Both the position numbers and the translations under genes were made by a program. 25,985 bases of DNA from contig SVDR01000032.1 of NCBI GenBank assembly GCA_015057755.1, positions 1 through 25,985 of the forward strand, read 5' to 3'. The stretch comes from Lachnoclostridium sp. GTDB taxonomy: Bacteria; Bacillota_A; Clostridia; Lachnospirales; Lachnospiraceae. Below, piece by piece: positions 7,573 to 15,180 of the stretch. Below the pieces are notes generated by a model. That model was not told the origin of the DNA. It made no database searches and saw only the letters and a program-made list of their open reading frames with translations. Position 1 is the stretch's first letter. Each line of letters starts with the position of its first letter.

Positions 7573-8403
7573 TTACAGATTATACGCATCCACTAATCTA
7601 AAGATCAGCAGCTCATGTACTTTAAATACTGTCTCCGGATCTCCTGTAAAGGAAACAGTTCTCGGAGAAAGGCGAACCACACCCGGAACCAGGGATGCAG
7701 TATCTGCCATGTTGGAATCCTTATAGTCAATCTCCATAGTCAGTGTCTCTGCACATGCGATCGGTTTGATCTCGTCGCGTCTTGCAAGAGCTGCTTTCAC
7801 GCCGTTGTAGATCATCTCACGCGCTACAGTCGGATGCACGGAGATTGCGGAGAAACGGCTGCGGCCTTCTTTTACCACGATGCCTTCGATGTTCGGAACG
7901 AATGCCTTACACTCTTCTGCAAGGGCCTTGTCACCGATACATGCAACCAGCGGTACACCATAGAAACCTGCAACTAAACCGTTGCAAACAGTCTCTGTGT
8001 TCATAGTCACACCATTGAAGCGAAGGTTATAAATCTTGCCGCCGTTGTAGCAGTGGTCGATTACACCGCCCAGTGTGAGGCCTGCGCCTGCATGGCCGAA
8101 AGAAATATATGCGTCAAAGGAACTGTCAATACCTTCCATCTGCAGACTGCTTCTCATCGCGCCGGAAACCAGCTTACAGCGCGGGTCCATATCCTCGATG
8201 ATCAGGTTCTCCATATCGCCGTGACCGTCACATACATAAACCTCATCGTAACCAGAGTCGAAGCATGCGCGTACTGCTGCGTTTACGTCTTCTGCCAGAC
8301 GTCTGCGGCAAAGTGCGTAGTCCATGTTGCCTCTGTTAGAGCCGATGCGGGAAACATTGCCCTCCATACCTTCAATATCTGCGGAAATAAATACTTTCTT
8401 CAT
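7573..8403 (-). CDS. M55-family D-aminopeptidase (DppA-like)
   Basis: Zinc-dependent D-aminopeptidase of the DppA type, cleaving D-Ala-containing di- and tripeptides, typically from peptidoglycan. The metal ligands match the family: Asp9 and Glu11 in ADIEG, His61 in DGHG, His104 in FGH, and Glu137 in NTET. The 276-aa length is normal. The start ATG at 8403 (MKKVFISADIEG) is preceded by AAAGGA; the frame runs further up but the family begins here. No signal peptide, so it acts on imported peptides. No dpp transporter genes are present; instead two tiny genes precede it on the same strand. It has its own promoter and a nearby dyad. Confidence 0.9.
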   Translation of the reverse strand: MKKVFISADIEGMEGNVSRIGSNRGNMDYALCRRRLAEDVNAAVRACFDSGYDEVYVCDGHGDMENLIIEDMDPRCKLVSGAMRSSLQMEGIDSSFDAYISFGHAGAGLTLGGVIDHCYNGGKIYNLRFNGVTMNTETVCNGLVAGFYGVPLVACIGDKALAEECKAFVPNIEGIVVKEGRSRFSAISVHPTVAREMIYNGVKAALARRDEIKPIACAETLTMEIDYKDSNMADTASLVPGVVRLSPRTVSFTGDPETVFKVHELLIFRLVDAYNL

Positions 8404-8436
8404 TTGGATCAGTTCCTTTCTTGTGTAGCTTAATCT

Positions 8437-8491
8437 GTACCATAATCCAGGGTACTGTCCGATTATACCACACAATATGCGTGCAAGACAA
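8437..8491 (-). promoter_or_regulatory. promoter and dyad before the M55 peptidase gene
   Basis: On the minus strand TTGTCT (8486-8491), an 18-nt spacer and TATAAT (8462-8467) give a plausible sigma-A promoter, which starts inside the end of the upstream small gene. Just downstream GTACC-N9-GGTAC (8437-8455) forms a short inverted repeat where a repressor could block the initiating polymerase. Confidence 0.5.
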
Positions 8492-8492
8492 G

Positions 8493-8633
8493 TCAGCGTT
8501 TTGTCAGACTCTCATTAATCTCGTATGTGATCGCCAATGTGGCGCACATGATCGTTACCACAAACCATGCGATACTTCCCTTTAAAACTCCCGCGATACT
8601 GCAAACTGCAAGTCCTGTAAATAATAATGACAT
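8493..8633 (-). CDS. 46-aa single-pass membrane protein, unknown function
   Basis: Begins MSLLFTGLAVCSIAG and ends in NESLTKR. Nearly the whole chain is one or two hydrophobic segments (about residues 3-17 and 22-38) with a short polar tail. The start ATG (8631-8633) has AGGAGG overlapping the stop codon of the preceding 47-codon gene, so the pair should be translationally coupled. No family recognised. It may work with the upstream acidic partner or with the M55 peptidase that follows. The coding call rests on the ribosome binding site, the clean hydrophobic pattern and the coupling. Confidence 0.68.
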   Translation of the reverse strand: MSLLFTGLAVCSIAGVLKGSIAWFVVTIMCATLAITYEINESLTKR

Positions 8634-8644
8634 ATGACCGCCTC

Positions 8645-8788
8645 CTAATCTCTCTCTTCAAATGCCCAGTCGTCCTGCTCACTGGTCTCTTCTGCAAGTT
8701 CCTTGTAAAAACGGTATCTCTTATAGTAGTCAATGTGTTCTTCTCTGCCGTACTGCTTCTTCTCTGACATCATTCCGAAATATCCCAT
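8645..8788 (-). CDS. 47-aa acidic soluble protein, unknown function
   Basis: Begins MGYFGMMSEKKQYG and ends in QDDWAFEERD. It is rich in charged and aromatic residues (EEHIDYYKRYRFYKELAEE), probably one amphipathic helix. AAGGAGGT (8794-8801) lies five bases before the ATG at 8788, one of the best ribosome binding sites in the window. Transcription probably starts from the promoter-like element at 8847-8898. The gene is followed immediately by a 46-codon membrane protein gene. No family recognised; a soluble/membrane pair of this size could be a regulator or assembly factor, but this is open. Confidence 0.68.
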   Translation of the reverse strand: MGYFGMMSEKKQYGREEHIDYYKRYRFYKELAEETSEQDDWAFEERD

Positions 8789-8846
8789 ACTGTACCTCCT
8801 TGCGTTTTGTATATGTTCACTTTAGGTTTCTCTCTATCTGATGATG

Positions 8847-8898
8847 TCATTATCCCATATTGGATGTACCAAAATCCGGACTCCCAGCACAAAATCAG
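8847..8898 (-). repeat. promoter-like dispersed element, copy 2
   Basis: On the minus strand CTGGGAGTCCGGATTTTGG, then TACATCCAATATGG and GATAAT (8849-8854). It is closely similar to the copy at 4289-4340 over about 40-50 bp. GATAAT would be the -10 of the two small genes, about 60 nt before the first ATG, with the conserved GGATTT 17 nt farther up where a -35 would be. Confidence 0.58.
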
Positions 8899-8900
8899 GC

Positions 8901-8940
8901 AAAAAAACAGGAAACCAGCATTCCTTCCGCTGATTTCCTG
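8901..8940 (-). terminator. intrinsic terminator after the WYL regulator gene
   Basis: On the minus strand CAGGAAATCAGC (8929-8940) pairs with GCTGGTTTCCTG (8908-8919) with one mismatch; seven T residues follow (8901-8907). Confidence 0.8.
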
Positions 8941-8955
8941 TCTCTCAGTCAATCG

Positions 8956-9945
8956 TTATTCTTCGATATAATTTTCTAAAATCTTTCTTAAATACTCTCT
9001 GTAACCGTCTTTCACATTCTCCGGACTGATAATTTTGATTCCGGATCCAATACCGGACAGCCATCCGTAAAACTGCGGACTGACTGCCACCGTTACGATC
9101 GCACGGAAATGTTCCTCGTCCGAAGCCATCATAGCCACATCCTGTCCGAAACGGTCAATGACAACTCCGGCCAGTCCGTTCTTTCCTTCCAGCGTGATCT
9201 TTGCATCCACACCGCCATACATGCCAAATGTCTTTTTGGAAAAATCAGCCAGATCAAATTCCTGGAACCGTTCTCTTCCCAGACGGTTTTCTTCCAGCAG
9301 ACTCATGGATTTCATCTTGTCTACACGGTAATGCTTGATCTTATCTTCTGCCTCATCGTAAGCGATCAAATAATAATTTTCATCGGCCCAGGTAAGCGCC
9401 CACGGGCTCACCACATAAAAAGCTCCATTTTTCTTTAACTGAAGCTTTCTTTTTACCGTCCACTCCGAATACTGGAATTGAATCTTCACATTGAAAAAAA
9501 TCGCATCGTGAATGTAGTCCACATTATAAAAAATAGTTTCATTCTGGGCTTTGGCACGATTGTAAATATAAACCTCACGCTGAAACTGGGAAGCTTCGTA
9601 TTTATTCGTCAGACGCTCCAGCTTCTTGATCAGTTCTTCCGTCTTTTTCTTCGTAATGAACTTGGAAGCCTGTACTGCATCCACCAACAGTTTTAATTCT
9701 GCAATTTCAAACTCGCGGCTTGCAATATAATAGCCCGGAGTCGAACCTTTCTTCTGGACAATATCGATTCCGAATGTCTTTAATGCTTCGATATCCGAAT
9801 AAATGCTTTTTCGCTCCGCACTGACACCGTATTCTTCCAGCGCCTTGCAAAGATCCGTTGCTGACATGATATGATGCTCATCTGTGCGCTCACGAAGAAT
9901 CTGAAGCAGACATAAGATTTTCATTTTCTGATTTTGTCCTGCCAT
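8956..9945 (-). CDS. WYL-domain transcriptional regulator (YafY-like)
   Basis: 329 aa from the ATG at 9945, which has AAAGGAG eight bases upstream. An N-terminal winged HTH (SATDLCKALEEYGVSAERKS and YSDIEALKTFGI, about residues 27-60) is followed by a helical linker, then a WYL domain (about 130-215) with the motif ADENYYLIAYD near 187-197, and a WCX C-terminal extension. WYL proteins sense a ligand, often nucleic-acid-like, and act as repressors or activators. It is divergent from the histidinol phosphatase gene across about 120 bp. Its target is unknown; the dispersed element just beyond its terminator is an obvious candidate site (inference). Confidence 0.9.
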   Translation of the reverse strand: MAGQNQKMKILCLLQILRERTDEHHIMSATDLCKALEEYGVSAERKSIYSDIEALKTFGIDIVQKKGSTPGYYIASREFEIAELKLLVDAVQASKFITKKKTEELIKKLERLTNKYEASQFQREVYIYNRAKAQNETIFYNVDYIHDAIFFNVKIQFQYSEWTVKRKLQLKKNGAFYVVSPWALTWADENYYLIAYDEAEDKIKHYRVDKMKSMSLLEENRLGRERFQEFDLADFSKKTFGMYGGVDAKITLEGKNGLAGVVIDRFGQDVAMMASDEEHFRAIVTVAVSPQFYGWLSGIGSGIKIISPENVKDGYREYLRKILENYIEE

Positions 9946-10006
9946 ATGGTTCACTCCTTTCGCGTCCGTTTTTTCTATTTTAACATAATCCCGTCCAAGT
10001 TGCATC

Positions 10007-10035
10007 TTCCAATTCATTCCCTAACGCATTATAAT
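10007..10035 (+). promoter_or_regulatory. promoter of the PHP phosphatase gene
   Basis: TTCCAA (10007-10012), 17-nt spacer, perfect TATAAT (10030-10035), about 30 nt before the start codon. The -35 is weak, which would allow activator control. Confidence 0.5.
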
Positions 10036-10066
10036 AAAGAAAAATATATTTCAGGAGGCCACTCAT

Positions 10067-10957
10067 ATGCGCTATTCCAATCTCCACACCCACACCACAT
10101 TTTCCGACGGCAAACACAGCCTGGAGGAAAATGTTTTATCCGCTATAGAAAAAAATATGATATCCCTTGGTTTTTCCGACCACAGTTATACCGGATGTGA
10201 CACCAGTTATTGTACAGACCACGCTTCTTATGCCGAATATCTGGAGACAATACGCCAACTCAAACAAACATATTCAGAGCAGATCACGCTCTACGCCGGT
10301 CTCGAACTGGATTACTATTCGGTTATGAGCCATATCCCGGTATTTACAAAATCACTGGGCGGCGGAAAAATGGATCACACCTATATCGACCGGTCTGCAT
10401 TAGGATTCGCGATGGACGAAATCAAACAGTATGATTATTTAATCGCATCCGTTCATTATATTATCAAGGATGGAATCTGCTATCCGATTGACCATAGTCC
10501 GGAACAGCAGATTGATTGTATACAAAATGCGTTTAACGGTGACATTTTCGCCATGGTCCAGTTTTATTACGACCTTCTCTGCGAGCATGTAGAAATGATC
10601 AAACCGACCTGTGTGGGACATTTTGATGTTCTTACCAAATTCAGCCTTATGCCTGAGGACGATGAGCGTTACAGAGAAATTGCTGAGAAAGCGCTCCGTC
10701 GAATTGTAAAAACCTGTCCGTATATTGAAGTCAATACCGGAGCCATCGCACGCGGTTGGCGCAGCACACCGTATCCGGCTGACTATTTATTAAAGACACT
10801 TTTGGAAGAAGGAGGAAAACCGGTACTCGGAAGCGACTCCCACGACAAAAACAATCTGATCTTTGATTTTGACAGAACAGTCGATCTGCTGAAACAGACC
10901 GGATTTCATGAGATTTACGTATTTAACGGAAATGGATTTGACAGTTATCCTTTATAA
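10067..10957 (+). CDS. hisK: PHP-domain histidinol-phosphatase (HisK/HisJ type)
   Basis: Hydrolyses L-histidinol phosphate to histidinol in histidine biosynthesis, as the polymerase-and-histidinol-phosphatase (PHP) type found in Firmicutes. The metal-binding set is complete: HTHTTFSDG (His7, His9), FSDHS (His39), GLELDYY (Glu80), SVHYI (His130), GHFDVL (His185) and GSDSHD (Asp257, His259). The length of 296 aa is slightly longer than usual. AGGAGG at 10053-10058 is eight bases before the ATG. No other his genes are in the window, so it is unlinked from the pathway, as often seen in Clostridia. Other PHP phosphoesterase activities cannot be excluded. Confidence 0.85.
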   Translation: MRYSNLHTHTTFSDGKHSLEENVLSAIEKNMISLGFSDHSYTGCDTSYCTDHASYAEYLETIRQLKQTYSEQITLYAGLELDYYSVMSHIPVFTKSLGGGKMDHTYIDRSALGFAMDEIKQYDYLIASVHYIIKDGICYPIDHSPEQQIDCIQNAFNGDIFAMVQFYYDLLCEHVEMIKPTCVGHFDVLTKFSLMPEDDERYREIAEKALRRIVKTCPYIEVNTGAIARGWRSTPYPADYLLKTLLEEGGKPVLGSDSHDKNNLIFDFDRTVDLLKQTGFHEIYVFNGNGFDSYPL

Positions 10958-10970
10958 GCCTAAAACAAAC

Positions 10971-10991
10971 GGGACGGTAAAATACCGTCCC
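10971..10991. terminator. bidirectional terminator between hisK and deformylase genes
   Basis: GGGACGGTA-AAA-TACCGTCCC is a perfect 9-bp stem with a three-base loop. T-rich flanks lie on both sides (ATTTCTT on plus, GTTTGTTTT on minus), fitting two convergent genes. Confidence 0.75.
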
Positions 10992-11014
10992 ATTTCTTGG
11001 CTCAATATTAGGTT

Positions 11015-11425
11015 TTAAATTAAAACACCGTTGCAATGATCAATCTCATGCTGGATGATCTGTGCATTGAAGCCTGTGAAAACTTTTTTCTGAAGCTTGA
11101 ATGCATGATCCATGTATGCAACCTCGATCACTGCATAACGTGTCACTTTCTTCTCGCCTTCGTGACAAAGACATCCTTCCTCTGTCTCGAACGGACCATC
11201 TTTTTTGATGATCAGCGGATTATACATAATAACCGGAGCAAATCCGAGATCTACAACGATGATTCTCTTTAACCAGCCGATCATATTTGCTGCCATACCT
11301 ACACATTCATCCTTATGTGCAAGGAATGTATCTAAAAGATCCTGAGCAATTCTGGCATCTGCCTCAGTTGCTGAACTGGATTTTTTTGCTAAAAAGCCTT
11401 TGTTTTTGATAATTGGTCTGACCAT
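11015..11425 (-). CDS. peptide deformylase-like protein
   Basis: 136 aa from the ATG at 11425 (GAGGTG upstream). The deformylase fold is recognisable by EGCL with metal ligand Cys85 and by HEIDH (126-130) with both His ligands and the catalytic Glu. Motif 1, normally GLAAPQ(I/V)G, reads GMAANMIG (43-50), so the glutamine that stabilises the transition state is Met. In motif 2 the usual EGCLS is EGCLC. Short proteins with the same altered motif 1 are, as far as I recall, a common second deformylase lineage in Clostridia. It may still deformylate or may act on another formyl group. It is a separate gene 65 bp behind telA. Confidence 0.8.
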   Translation of the reverse strand: MVRPIIKNKGFLAKKSSSATEADARIAQDLLDTFLAHKDECVGMAANMIGWLKRIIVVDLGFAPVIMYNPLIIKKDGPFETEEGCLCHEGEKKVTRYAVIEVAYMDHAFKLQKKVFTGFNAQIIQHEIDHCNGVLI

Positions 11426-11490
11426 GTTACACCTCTGTATCACAAAATTTCGTATTTCATTATTCTACCACAAAACACAAAATCTTGCAC

Positions 11491-12630
11491 CTATTTTCTA
11501 ATTTCGAGCAGTTTATTCTTCAGTTCATGTTCCATGCGGAGCATCTCTGCCTCAGCTTCCTGTCTCTTCATACGTCCTTCTTCCTGAATCTTCATCACTT
11601 CATCGAATGTCTCGATCAGCGCCTGATTGGTTGCTTTCAGCGTTTCGATCTCAACAACACCGCGCTCGGATTCTCTTGCAGTCTCGACCGTAGCCAGTTT
11701 CAGCTTCTCGGCATTTTTCTTTAACAGCATATTGGTCATGTCTGCAACTTCTCTCTGTGCCTCTGCAGCCTGTGTGGAATGTTCCACACCGAGAGCGATC
11801 ACCATCTGGCTCTTCCAAAGCGGAATGGTATTCACGATCGTGGACTGGATTTTTTCCACCATCATGGTATCGTTATTCTGAACCAGACGAATCTGCGGAG
11901 CCGTCTGCATGGAGATCGTTCTGGTAAGCTCCAGATCATGGATTTTCTTCTCGAAACGCGTACACATCGCTTCTAAATCTCTTGCAGCCTGTGCATCTTC
12001 CGGAAGTCCGCTGTTCTGAGCTTTCTGGATCAGGTTCTGCAGCTCACCGTTTCGTACTTCTTCTAATTTCTGCTTACCGGCAAGAATGTACATGGAAAGC
12101 TCTTTAAAATAAGTAAGATTCAGTTCATACATCTTGTCCAGAACAGAAATGTCCTTCATCAGCTGCACCTGATGATTTTCCAGCACATTCGTAATCTGGT
12201 TGATGTTTGTCTCTGCCTTTGCATACTGCAGTTTCATTTTCTCCAATTTGTTGGTGGATTTTTTGAAAAATCCAAGGAAGCCTTTTTCCTCTTCATCTAC
12301 ATCAAAGTCTTTTAACTCTGCAACCACATCGGTCAGAAGTGCGCCAACTTCTCCCAGATCCTTGCTGCGGACTTTATCCAGTGCGTTTTCGGAAAAATCA
12401 GCCATCTTCTTCTGAGTGCCTGCGCCATACTGAAGAATCATATTGGAATTGGTAAGATCAATCTGGTTTGCAAATGCAGTCACAGCTGCCTGCTCTTCCG
12501 GTGTAAGAACCGGTTCTTCCACTACAATTTCCTTTTCCTCTACAACCTGAACGGCTGTTTCTTCCTCTTTAAATGGTTCCAGTGTCAAAACCGGAGCTGT
12601 CTGCATATTTTCGAATTCATTTGCCATCAT
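11491..12630 (-). CDS. telA: TelA-family toxic anion resistance protein
   Basis: 379-aa helical protein of the TelA/YceH (toxic anion resistance, PF05816) family, linked to tellurite and cell-envelope stress resistance; its biochemical role is still unclear. The N-terminal 60 residues are acidic and low-complexity. The rest is long amphipathic helices with a conserved core (LELTRTISMQTAPQIRLVQ; TIPLWKSQMVIALG) and a C-terminal coiled coil rich in Glu, Arg and Lys. The first two codons are both ATG; GGAGG is five bases from the first. It lies 18 bp behind xpaC, the standard order for this pair. No membrane segment, so it likely acts with the membrane protein XpaC. Confidence 0.88.
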   Translation of the reverse strand: MMANEFENMQTAPVLTLEPFKEEETAVQVVEEKEIVVEEPVLTPEEQAAVTAFANQIDLTNSNMILQYGAGTQKKMADFSENALDKVRSKDLGEVGALLTDVVAELKDFDVDEEEKGFLGFFKKSTNKLEKMKLQYAKAETNINQITNVLENHQVQLMKDISVLDKMYELNLTYFKELSMYILAGKQKLEEVRNGELQNLIQKAQNSGLPEDAQAARDLEAMCTRFEKKIHDLELTRTISMQTAPQIRLVQNNDTMMVEKIQSTIVNTIPLWKSQMVIALGVEHSTQAAEAQREVADMTNMLLKKNAEKLKLATVETARESERGVVEIETLKATNQALIETFDEVMKIQEEGRMKRQEAEAEMLRMEHELKNKLLEIRK

Positions 12631-12648
12631 TCATTCCTCCATCTATGA

Positions 12649-13770
12649 TTACTTTCTTTTAAGACCGTCTTCACTGAGACCTTCCTGTGCCAGCATCGTC
12701 TTCAAAACAGAAATATCGGACGATACATCCCATGCAGTATCCTGATACAGGCTGTCCAACAGCTTTTCAAACGCAACATTGATTGTATCCAGAGAATCCT
12801 CGATTTCTCGCTTCGTGGACTGAATGTTTTCACCTCCGACCGGCTGCGCGTCCATCTCTGCATAGGTTTCCAAAAGTTTGATCGTGGTCGGCAGATAATA
12901 CTCTGTCAGTTTTCGGATGTCTCCGACACATTCCGGCTTTTGTTCCACGCGGTCAAAGATTCTGTTTACTAACAGTTCCATATGATCAATCTTCGCAGAG
13001 ATCACTTCGCCCGGAATGGCATCGTTGCACTTGCGGATCTGCCTTACATACCCATCTCCCTGCTCAAGTACTCTCTGAATCTCTGTTTGAGGTTTTTCCA
13101 CCTTCTTTTGACTCATTTCTTTCTGTGTCTGCTTTCTTCGACGCTCTTCTTCCTCCATCTGAAGCTGCTTTTTCTCACGCTCAAGTTTCTGGTATTCACG
13201 GTAAATATCGTCCGTTACCATCAGACAAGTTTTCTTATCGTCCAGATGTCCCTGACAGAACCATCCCTTCTGGATCATCTTTTCCACATCTTTGGTGACA
13301 TAATTTGTTGACTTTCCAACCCGGTCTGCCAACTGTTTAATATTGCAAAGTTCTTCTTGTCCAATAGTTTTCACATACGTGCTGAAGCGGTTGACACTTC
13401 CGATCATGGAAACACCCTTGGCTCCAAGATACATACAGCCCCCCACCAATAAGAGATTCACACCGAACAATCCAAGTCCAAAGCCTATCTCTCCCACCAG
13501 CGCAGATCCCAGCAACAGAACCAGCGACCAGAGCAGCGATGCGCCTCCACAGAAGAATCCTGTGATTGCCATCAGAATCCCGGCAATTTTCATTCCCGGT
13601 TTATGATCGTAAACAGCCGGAGGCTGCGGCATATCAATAATATCCGGATCCGAGTTCGGATAAACTCGTTTGTTTCGTTTATTCTTTAAGAGGCTGCTGG
13701 CAAAATCCACTCCCGCAAAAAAAATCTCATGGAGCAGGTCTCCAATCCCTCTTTTATTTCGATCATTCAT
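12649..13770 (-). CDS. xpaC: XpaC-like membrane protein (5-bromo-4-chloroindolyl phosphate hydrolysis family)
   Basis: 373 aa. Two hydrophobic segments (about residues 60-80 and 84-115) form a membrane hairpin after a basic N-terminus. They are followed by a winged-helix-like region (QLADRVGKSTNYVTKDVEK, MIQKGWF, about 142-170) and long helices with a Glu/Lys/Gln-rich coiled coil (about 190-230). The family name comes from a colony phenotype, not a proven phosphatase activity; no catalytic motif is visible. AAAGGAG lies ten bases before the ATG. Next to telA in one operon, it probably forms a membrane-associated stress module with TelA (known association of the families). Confidence 0.85.
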   Translation of the reverse strand: MNDRNKRGIGDLLHEIFFAGVDFASSLLKNKRNKRVYPNSDPDIIDMPQPPAVYDHKPGMKIAGILMAITGFFCGGASLLWSLVLLLGSALVGEIGFGLGLFGVNLLLVGGCMYLGAKGVSMIGSVNRFSTYVKTIGQEELCNIKQLADRVGKSTNYVTKDVEKMIQKGWFCQGHLDDKKTCLMVTDDIYREYQKLEREKKQLQMEEEERRRKQTQKEMSQKKVEKPQTEIQRVLEQGDGYVRQIRKCNDAIPGEVISAKIDHMELLVNRIFDRVEQKPECVGDIRKLTEYYLPTTIKLLETYAEMDAQPVGGENIQSTKREIEDSLDTINVAFEKLLDSLYQDTAWDVSSDISVLKTMLAQEGLSEDGLKRK

Positions 13771-13817
13771 CCACTCGTTTCTCCTTTAGTGCATGACTTT
13801 TTCTTATTTTCTTTCCT

Positions 13818-13826
13818 ATTGTATCA
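13818..13826 (-). promoter_or_regulatory. extended -10 promoter of xpaC-telA
   Basis: On the minus strand TGATACAAT is an extended -10 (TG-n-TACAAT) about 48 nt before the xpaC ATG. No convincing -35 is visible. Confidence 0.4.
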
Positions 13827-13886
13827 CATCTTTCCAATCTGTGCATTATGATTTCAAAAAACACTATAGTTCCGTTTGCTAAGAAG

Positions 13887-13915
13887 TTTCAATTATGATA
13901 TGGTTATATTATAAG
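13887..13915 (+). promoter_or_regulatory. promoter of the M20 amidohydrolase operon
   Basis: TTTCAA (13887-13892), 17-nt spacer, TATAAG (13910-13915), about 37 nt before the start codon. Confidence 0.45.
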
Positions 13916-13952
13916 ATTCTATGAACGAATTGTCTTTATGGAGGAATGAGCG

Positions 13953-15152
13953 ATGAACGTACGCACACTTGCTGAAAAATACGAACAGTATGTAATCGAT
14001 TGCAGACACTGGATTCATCAGCATCCGGAAACTGCATGGCAGGAATGGGAAACCATGGAATTTATTGAGAACGAACTGCACAAAATGGGCTTGGAAACTT
14101 ATCGTTTTGACCGCGAACACACAGGTGGCTGGGCATGGATCCGTGGTGGAAAAGGCGGTCCGAACAAAAAAGCAATCCTGCTCCGCGCAGAGATCGATGC
14201 GCTTCCGGTTCAGGAGAAAAACGATGATATCGCTTACAAGAGCATTTATCCAAACCGTATGCATGCCTGTGGTCATGATTCTCACGTTGCCATGCTTCTT
14301 GGCGCAGCAAAAATCTTAACCGAGATCAAAGATGAATTGGAAGGCGATGTAAAGCTGTTATTCCAGCCTGCAGAAGAACCTGCAGTTGGTGCAAAATGGT
14401 GTGTGGATCAGGGATGCATGGATGATGTTGACGCTTGTTACGGCTGTCACATCGCGACTTGGCTTGAATCCCCTTACATTTCTGTAGAGGAAGGTCCTCG
14501 TATGGCTGCTTCTGATGAATTTAAGATTCATGTCCACGGTGTCGGATGCCACGGCGGTATGCCGCACCTGGGAAGAGATCCGATTGTTGCAGCATGCTCG
14601 ATCGTTATGAATTTACAGACTCTTGTTTCCAGAAGAACCGACTCTCTGGACTCTCTGGTTATTACCATCGGAAAGATCACAGGCGGTCAGCATTTTAACG
14701 TTGTGACCGACTACGTAGAAATTAACGGTACTGCAAGAAGTTTCTCCCGTGAAATCCGTGCAAACATCCAGTCGATGATGGCTGAGGTAGCTGAAAATAC
14801 AGCAAAAGCGTTCGGCTGTACTGCTTCTGTAGAATATAAGTACAACACTCCGGCTGTCATCCATGACAGCCCGATGATGAACCGTATCGCTATGGACGCT
14901 GCACTTAAATTATATGGTCCGGAAGGCGTTGCGCTTCGTAAACCGGTTGCTGCAAGCGATGACTTCTCTTATTTCTCTGAAGTAAAGCCGGGTCTGTTTG
15001 CTTTTATCGGCGCATGTAATGAAGAAAAAGACTGTGCATATGGCCATCACCACCCGAAATTCAATATTGATGAAGATGCATTTGTGCGTGGAACTGCCAT
15101 GTACGCTCAGGTTGCTGTTGATTTCCTGGCCGACAAGGCAGAAGATAACTAA
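13953..15152 (+). CDS. M20-family amidohydrolase (hippurate/N-acyl-amino-acid hydrolase type)
   Basis: 399-aa cytoplasmic metalloamidase that removes acyl groups from amino acids. Metal ligands are in place: MHACGHDSH (Cys106, His108), PAEE (Glu141, Glu142), CHIA (His166), and the C-terminal GHHHP. RAEIDALPVQE (78-88) and HGGMPHLGRDP in the dimerisation domain complete the M20D signature. GGAGG (13940-13944) is eight bases before the ATG. A nitroreductase gene follows 28 bp later, presumably in the same operon. Codon use is biased toward preferred codons, hinting at good expression. The exact substrate (N-acetyl, indole-acetyl or benzoyl amino acid) cannot be read from the sequence. Confidence 0.9.
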   Translation: MNVRTLAEKYEQYVIDCRHWIHQHPETAWQEWETMEFIENELHKMGLETYRFDREHTGGWAWIRGGKGGPNKKAILLRAEIDALPVQEKNDDIAYKSIYPNRMHACGHDSHVAMLLGAAKILTEIKDELEGDVKLLFQPAEEPAVGAKWCVDQGCMDDVDACYGCHIATWLESPYISVEEGPRMAASDEFKIHVHGVGCHGGMPHLGRDPIVAACSIVMNLQTLVSRRTDSLDSLVITIGKITGGQHFNVVTDYVEINGTARSFSREIRANIQSMMAEVAENTAKAFGCTASVEYKYNTPAVIHDSPMMNRIAMDAALKLYGPEGVALRKPVAASDDFSYFSEVKPGLFAFIGACNEEKDCAYGHHHPKFNIDEDAFVRGTAMYAQVAVDFLADKAEDN

Positions 15153-15180
15153 TTTTCTCATATGTTCAAGGAGGTAGTAT

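Noticed and set aside
8515..8952. Frames of 72 and 60 codons on the minus strand over the two tiny genes and the dispersed element
   Set aside because: They lack binding sites, run through the terminator and promoter element, and are out of frame with the two better-supported short genes.
12649..13770. True phosphatase activity for XpaC
   Set aside because: The family name derives from a dye phenotype; no phosphatase motif is visible, and the protein looks like a membrane hairpin with a winged-helix-like and coiled-coil part.
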